Origin: Tenodera sinensis
Taxonomy: Eukaryota; Arthropoda; Insecta; Mantodea; Mantidae
Direction: 5' to 3'
Assembly: GCA_030765045.1 (NCBI GenBank)
Contig: CM060965.1
Location: forward strand, 27,250,435-27,314,434
Length of the DNA: 64,000 nt
Of the stretch, positions 59,234 to 64,000 are shown in pieces. Below the pieces are notes generated by a model. The model was given only the letters and a program-made list of their open reading frames with translations, searched no databases and was not told where the DNA came from. Numbering within the stretch: position 1 is the stretch's first letter; every line of letters begins with the position of its first letter. The position numbers and the translations under genes were made by a program.

Positions 59234-60030
59234 TTATTCATTTACACTCTGTATACAGTCAAGAATTAGATGCCAGCAACTTCTCTGGAACTTGCTTCTC
59301 ATAAAAGCCTGGTTCAAAGCCTCTGGAACTATCTGGAAATGACTCTGTTCCTTCTGCACACTGCCAAAAAAATTAACTGTGTGAGGTAGTTGACCTCGAG
59401 TGTCCTTTTGATGTGTGGCTGGCATCAGAGTGTGAAAAAGCACATTTTCAAGTTTCTTAGATATGATTGTAAATGTTATACGTGCTCTCCTTGGGTTACA
59501 CAACACACATCTATGCAGTAGTCAAGTTCGACCCATAAACATTCAAGCATGTCCCTATCAGTGGTCACTAGTGCAGCAGTGATACAATCCTGGAGTTCAG
59601 CCAATGTTGTCAGCGAAGGTGGTATGTAAACATTGTCCTTCATGTTTTCCCTAAAAATAAAAACTGTATGGTTAGGAGACCTTGGAGGCCACCTGAAGAG
59701 TGCCATATCATATTGCTCAGTCCACCATTTTGGAAGTTCCATGTTCAAATGGAGACACACTTATCCATGTCAATGAGGTGGAGCTCCACCTTGTTGGAGT
59801 ATGAAGTTTGGGTTATCAACTATCAGTTTTGGAAACAAACAGCCTTGCAACATTTATAGGTGCATTTTGACCATCAGTGTTCCCTGGAAAAAAATAGGGG
59901 TCATAAATGTTGTTACAAGAAACAGTGCAGAAAATGTTCACCTTTGGAGATCCTCTTTCAACATCCACTGTAACATTGGGATTTGTCATGCCCTATACAT
60001 GGATGTGGTGATGATTCAGTTTACTATTTA
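59234..60030 (-). pseudogene. DDE transposase C-terminal fragment
   Basis: The minus-strand frame 59476-59760 reads MALFRWPPRSPNHTVFIF (third catalytic block; related elements have SPDLTPCDFF, so the catalytic Asp is replaced). Then VYIPPSLTTLAELQDCITAA, RDMLECLWVELDYCIDVCCV and TQGEHV follow. The region is similar to relics at 43895 and 47700 but looks like a different subfamily. Frames 59234-59506 continue the untranslated or frameshifted 3' part. Confidence 0.75.
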
Positions 60031-60036
60031 GGTGGA

Positions 60037-61200
60037 ATGTTGTTGTTGTTGTTTTCTAGTGCCTTGCATCTGGCAATGAAGCCATTAGCTTTCGTGCTTT
60101 CCAATACTTTTGAACTGTAGTTTCTTCTGATCTTAATGCTTCACAGGTCTTCAAGTGTTCTTCATTCATTTCTGCTGGATCGTTACACAGGACACATATT
60201 GGTGAGGCTGAGATACCTATTCTGTAGAGATGACTTGCCAAGCAGTCATGATTTGTCAATAGTCGGAAGGCTGCAACAGCTGTTTTCCTTGGTCTCTGGG
60301 GGATTATATCTGGATTGGAAAGTAGTGTAATCCATTTTTTATCTTTGGCATTTGTTTCTATTTCTTGTAGGTATGAATGACAAAAATGTTTAATGATCAA
60401 GCGTTTTATTGAGGAATATGAAAAACTGAATTTAGACTTTTGTTTTATTGTTGTGCCTTTCTTTGCAAGTGAGTCTGCAGCTTCGTTCCCCATGACTCCA
60501 CAGTGTGCTGGAATCCATTGGAGATGAACAGTCTTATTAACTTTTTGGAGTTGTGTTAACATTTTGTAGCATTCTCTAATTTTTGTTGACTTCTTTGTAG
60601 TATTTGAACATATTCCCTGAATTGCAGCTTTAGAATCTGCCTTGTTAAATTTATTTAAGGGAAGATTTAATAATTGTCGGAGAGCAATGTATATAGCCTC
60701 TATTTCTCCATCATAATTTGTTGTGTCTCTGCCAACAGAATGATAAAAGGAAAAATGTGAACATGTAACTCCAGCTCCAGTAAGGTTTTCCTTCGAGGAT
60801 CCATCAGTATATATGTGCAGCCATTCTTCTGTGGGATACCTAGTACTGATTGTTTCCAGAGCTAGAAGTTTTTGTATTTCTTTTGGTGTGTCTGATTTAC
60901 TTATTTCCTCTATTAATTCCAAATTGAAGGTAGGTTGCAATAATTCCAATGGATTTTCTCTTATAAGTAGATTTTCTCTGGTGTTAGGAATGTTCAATTT
61001 GGATTTAATCTGTGTTACCTTTTCTAGGAAACTACTATGAGTTTTAAGGATTGAAGGGGGGAATGTTGCCACATCACTGAACGCATGCTGCATGGTAGTG
61101 ATGGATTCACTCTTCCCATATTGCAACTGACAAAATTCTTTGTGTTGATTAGTCACCATTTTGCAAATTGTTATCACCCTGCCACCTGGTGAGTCACAAT
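60037..61200 (-). pseudogene. Non-LTR retrotransposon 3' part with RNase H domain
   Basis: The 396-codon frame 60056-61246 holds an RNase H domain at about residues 140-275. The active-site set is complete: D148 (IYTDGSS), E181 or E183 (DGEIEAI), D204 (NKADSKAAI), D258 (NEAADSLAKKG), plus H248 (WIPAHCG). A C-C-H-C zinc motif follows at residues 351-368 (CVLCNDPAEMNEEHLKTC). RNase H then CCHC is found in I-like and related LINE clades. The tail ends in (CAA)n at 60037-60052. The element is 5'-truncated and lacks its RT. The first 60 or so codons may not belong to it. Confidence 0.85.
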
Positions 61201-61225
61201 GAAACCTACAATGACATAAACATAA
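61120..61225 (-). other. Possible host exon next to LINE, weak
   Basis: On the minus strand a good acceptor (pyrimidine-rich, tgtcattgtag) is followed by GFHCDSPGGRVITICKM then VTNQHKEFCQLQYGKS. This does not resemble LINE sequence and is fused in frame to the LINE part. It lies upstream of the exon at 56463 in the same orientation, so it could be an earlier exon of that gene, but the phase and donor are unclear. Confidence 0.2.
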
Positions 61226-61246
61226 CTTTAAAATATGCTCTTTCAA

Positions 61247-61500
61247 TTTATTATTAGTACAAACAACCGGGCATTATATATTTGAAAATAGAGGACATCA
61301 AACCTGATGAATAATCTGTAATCATCTGGTAGATAACTATTATGTCAAATTGTAAACTGTCCATTTTGTATCAGTTATCATCATTATTAACCTAAGTTTC
61401 CAGCACCATGGGATAGTGCTCCAGTCCTGCCATAAAATGCACCTGGATTCAAGCTCACCCATAATGTGCAGGTTTTTCAAACAATGCATATTATCAGAGC
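61247..61500. other. No gene seen
   Basis: Short AT-rich stretch between the LINE and the SINE-like repeat. Confidence 0.5.
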
Positions 61501-61504
61501 CCAC

Positions 61505-62045
61505 ACCGAGCAGGGTGGCTCAGGTGGTAATGTCTGTGATCCGCATTTGGGAAGTCACAGGTTCAATCCCTGTCACCACATACTCTTGAAATGGGATTTT
61601 CCATGGTTTCCCCAAGTCACTTAGGTGAATGCTGGGGTGCATTAATCTCTTCTCCATGGATTTCTTTCCCTTCATTTCTCATTTCCTTTCTTTGTCATCT
61701 TTCAGATTTGGATGGGAGAGTGGTATGCTCCAGCAAATGCACACAGATGGCATAATTGCTTGCACTCTGGAACCTCTCCCCTGGCCCTTCTTAAAAGTTG
61801 CTGCCTGGGTCGCAAGAGTAGCCTCATTGCCCTCTCCCTGAGTTGAGGAAACACTTCGGTTGTGCACCAGCTGTCAATGTCTGTATGTTTAGGACTTCTA
61901 TGCATCTCTGGGCTTTACTGGCTCCGCTCTGTGACAAGCCTATTGTTTCACTTTGCCTCATCCCTTCCGCCTGCAGGGGTGGTAGCCCACAATAGATCCA
62001 TGTCAGGGATGTGGTGGGTCAAGGTGTTCCCCCTCTAGTACACAG
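61505..62045 (+). repeat. tRNA-derived SINE-like repeat
   Basis: gggtggctcaggtggtaatg (box A-like) and cacaggttcaatccctgtc (box B-like) open it. The body contains ccatggtttccccaagtcac, ggtgaatgctggggtgc and later ggtggtagcccacaatagat. The right limit is placed before the AC repeat. No clear duplication was found. Confidence 0.5.
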
Positions 62046-62057
62046 ACATACAAACGT

Positions 62058-62100
62058 GCGCGCGAACACACACACACAAACACACACACACACACACATA
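62058..62100. repeat. (AC)n microsatellite
   Basis: Imperfect CG/CA then ACACAC units at the end of the SINE-like repeat. Confidence 0.9.
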
Positions 62101-62587
62101 CCAGAGCCCAAGAAGCATCAGGAGTATGAGAAGGTAAAATATGTATGATCTATACGTTCAATGAACCACATCCTGCCTTTGACATATACAAACAAATGTG
62201 AGGCAGGCAATTGGGTTACTCAGCTGTCATGTCACAGATGATAGTTGCATGTTAAGAAACTATTAAAATTATGCTACTAATTTAGTTGCCTTTTAAGCTT
62301 TTAATCTTTATCTTTAATGAGGCTAAAAGAAAGCACTTAAGTTCAGTGACTCCAAATGCAGCTCTGTTAGTGGCATTGTGTGGCTCCAGTTACATTGATT
62401 ATACCTGTCACAGGAGTCTAAAGAGAAACTTTCATTTTGTCTGCCTTATTTGATATGCCCTTTACTCTTTCAATATACATTTCAAGCATTAAAAAGATTA
62501 ATTAATTAACAATATGTTAGAAACATTGTGAGCATGCTTGCTGAGCAACGCAGCTCCAGGCTAAAAAATTGTATTTTATATTTCATT
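62101..62587. other. No gene seen
   Basis: AT-rich DNA without a recognisable element. Confidence 0.5.
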
Positions 62588-62885
62588 ACTTTCTCTACTA
62601 CTTATCTATATTAAGTAGAAGAAGCATTGCATTCCAGGTAAACATTTTTTTCTGAGACTTCACTAGAAATGTGTATTTTGAAGCCCCTTGGATCCCAAAG
62701 AAACTCTTTTTCTAAAAAAAATGTGTATTTGTGTGCATGCATGTGCACATCCACATGCCTATTTCAAAACTGAAAAGTCTGTTATATACCAAACTTGCTA
62801 TTAAGTTCAGCTTCTTTTAAGGATGCCACACAAAGATTTTCATGAAAATCGTCCACCCTTAACTACTCTTTATATGGAAAATGTT
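62588..62885 (+). repeat. ACTTTCTCTAC-family dispersed element, copy E (3' truncated)
   Basis: It begins actttctctac, with the interior phrases gaagcattgcattcca, tgaagccccttggatccc and ccacccttaactac in the order of copy A. It stops before the far end, next to a Penelope fragment. Confidence 0.7.
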
Positions 62886-62949
62886 TCCTTATTCTGATTT
62901 TCCAGTACAGGCGAAAGACATAATCAATGGAGTTAAACAAGCTGTTCTC

Positions 62950-63240
62950 AGTTTATTTATAGATTAGGCAGAAAAAGTGTCACAAAATAAATGCTTCCAT
63001 CATTAAGGCCAAGAAACCCAGGAATAATATCACTGTGGCCGAACACAAGGCACTTTGTACACTGAACCAAGATCACAATTTAATAATTCTCTCCACATAT
63101 AAAGGTAATTCCAATGATGTCTTGGAGGAAACCATCACAAGGTTCTCTCTAAACTGGCTGACTCCGCATACAGGAAGATTACTAAGGACCATATGACAAC
63201 TCATTAAGATCTCCAGCCTATCTCTGGAAACCAAAAAAGG
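62950..63240 (+). pseudogene. Penelope-like element 3, N-terminal RT fragment
   Basis: It reads AKKPRNNITVAEHKALCTLN then QDHNLIILSTYKGN, then TRFSLNWLTP and other pieces. In Penelope-like proteins the block N.TVAE..AL..L..D..I.ILPADKG lies just before the RT fingers; here the catalytic-adjacent ADKG is altered. The C-terminal parts are missing. It may belong to either of the two other Penelope families. Confidence 0.7.
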
Positions 63241-63244
63241 CCAT

Positions 63245-64000
63245 ATTTATTTATTTATTTATTCTTATGAACATAACAGGCTTGGAAGCCCAATTACAAT
63301 GTTCATCATACATAGATGTTTACATATAATAATATACACACTCAAATAAAATACAAGAAAAACATAAATGAACATAAACTAATATAAGGAATAGAAACAA
63401 TTATAAAAAAAAAGAAGAAGAAGAAAGAAAGAAAAAAAAAAGTGAAGGTGGTATGGTAAGTAATTTTTTTACTATTCCTAATTACAGCAACGATACTACT
63501 ATTACCAATTTAGTTGTAGCATTTTTAAATTGAGTTTCAGACATGTTGAAAATATCTACATCGAAATGATGAAGCTTGTTATATAAATACATAATTCTGT
63601 GTAATGGTGAATTTTTATGGATTTCTGTATTTACTCTGGAGGTGAAGAAAAGCCTCCTGAATCTGCTTATTTTATTGGGTACATAAATTGATACATTTGT
63701 TGTAATATTAATATCATCAATAATCGAATGCAATACCTTATACAGAAATATTAACCCTGCAATGTCTCTTCTAAATTTCAAAGTTTTAAGTTTAAATATT
63801 TCCAAAAGGGTTTCATAGTTTGTGTAAGTAGGATAATATCCAGATCTTTTAAATAGTATGTATTTTAGAAATTTTGATTGTACTTTTTCTATTGCGGTGA
63901 CATGCATTATCACCATCATCCTTGGCACTGCCAAGATTACATGGACTTCCCAAGGTGCACAAGCCAGGAGTGTCACTTTGGCCCATAGGGAACGCTATTG
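63245..64000 (-). pseudogene. CR1/Jockey-type LINE C-terminal fragment, runs off the window
   Basis: The minus-strand frame 63482-63976 reads IEKVQSKFLKYILFKRSGYY, then FKLKTLKFRRDIAGLIFLYK and SPLHRIMYLYNKLHHFDVDI. This pattern (I..VQ..FL+Y, L..RR...L.FLYK, P..R....YN) is the end of ORF2 in many insect LINEs. The upstream RT is beyond the right edge. The plus-strand tttatttatttatt at 63246 corresponds to its A-rich 3' tail. Confidence 0.8.

Overview
The window looks like insect nuclear DNA. It is AT-rich and intron-bearing, and it is crowded with decayed Tc1/mariner, hAT and piggyBac DNA transposons, Penelope-like retroelements, non-LTR retrotransposons and tRNA-derived SINEs. The SINE, mariner and Penelope types fit a large-genome polyneopteran such as a cockroach or termite. 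That placement is inference; nothing here fixes the species. Most of the sequence is repeat or unassigned non-coding DNA, and only two host genes can be supported.

Host gene 1 (+ strand) enters from the left and ends here. Its last coding exon, 12569-13424, encodes a Gln/Pro/Ser-rich, probably disordered tail ending in a possible class II PDZ ligand. It is followed by a long AT-rich 3' UTR-like stretch with poly(A) signals from 14834. I do not recognise the protein.

Host gene 2 (- strand) is represented by three joinable exons: 56463-56640 (armadillo-like), 50877-53795 (973 codons, disordered middle and first half of a Myb/SANT domain) and 50364-50471 (the rest of the Myb domain and the stop). 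An ARM-like N-terminal part, a long disordered middle and a C-terminal Myb suggest TERB1, the meiotic telomere bouquet protein. The 2.7-kb intron holds an internally deleted piggyBac-like element flanked by TTAA.

Repeats by region. 0.2-0.6 kb: a short dispersed element whose ends carry ACTTTCTCTAC, repeated at 11.7, 22.8, 45.4 and 62.6 kb. 2.7-4.2 kb: a decayed Penelope-like element (- strand). 6.1-8.5 kb: a three-level nest, with a SINE inside a Tc1/mariner element inside a LINE. 10.1-11.0 kb: a mariner relic split by a SINE. 21.2-22.4 kb: a Penelope-like element with inverted ends and hammerhead-ribozyme sequences. 25.1-28.1 kb: a mariner relic, a Tc1-like fragment and a LINE 3' end. 32-36.7 kb: repeat-protein, LINE and transposase relics. 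39-44.3 kb: transposase fragments with a 272-bp tandem duplication, then a hAT element. 45.2-49.3 kb: a LINE split by the ACTTTCTCTAC element, then a transposase relic containing five 160-bp tandem copies and a SINE. 56.8-64 kb: LTR candidates, a transposase relic, an RNase H-bearing LINE, a third Penelope fragment and a LINE tail running off the edge.

The most unusual signals are the hammerhead-type motifs in both inverted arms of the Penelope-like element at 21.2-22.4 kb, the TERB1-like gene, and the dispersed element family that inserts at A/T runs.
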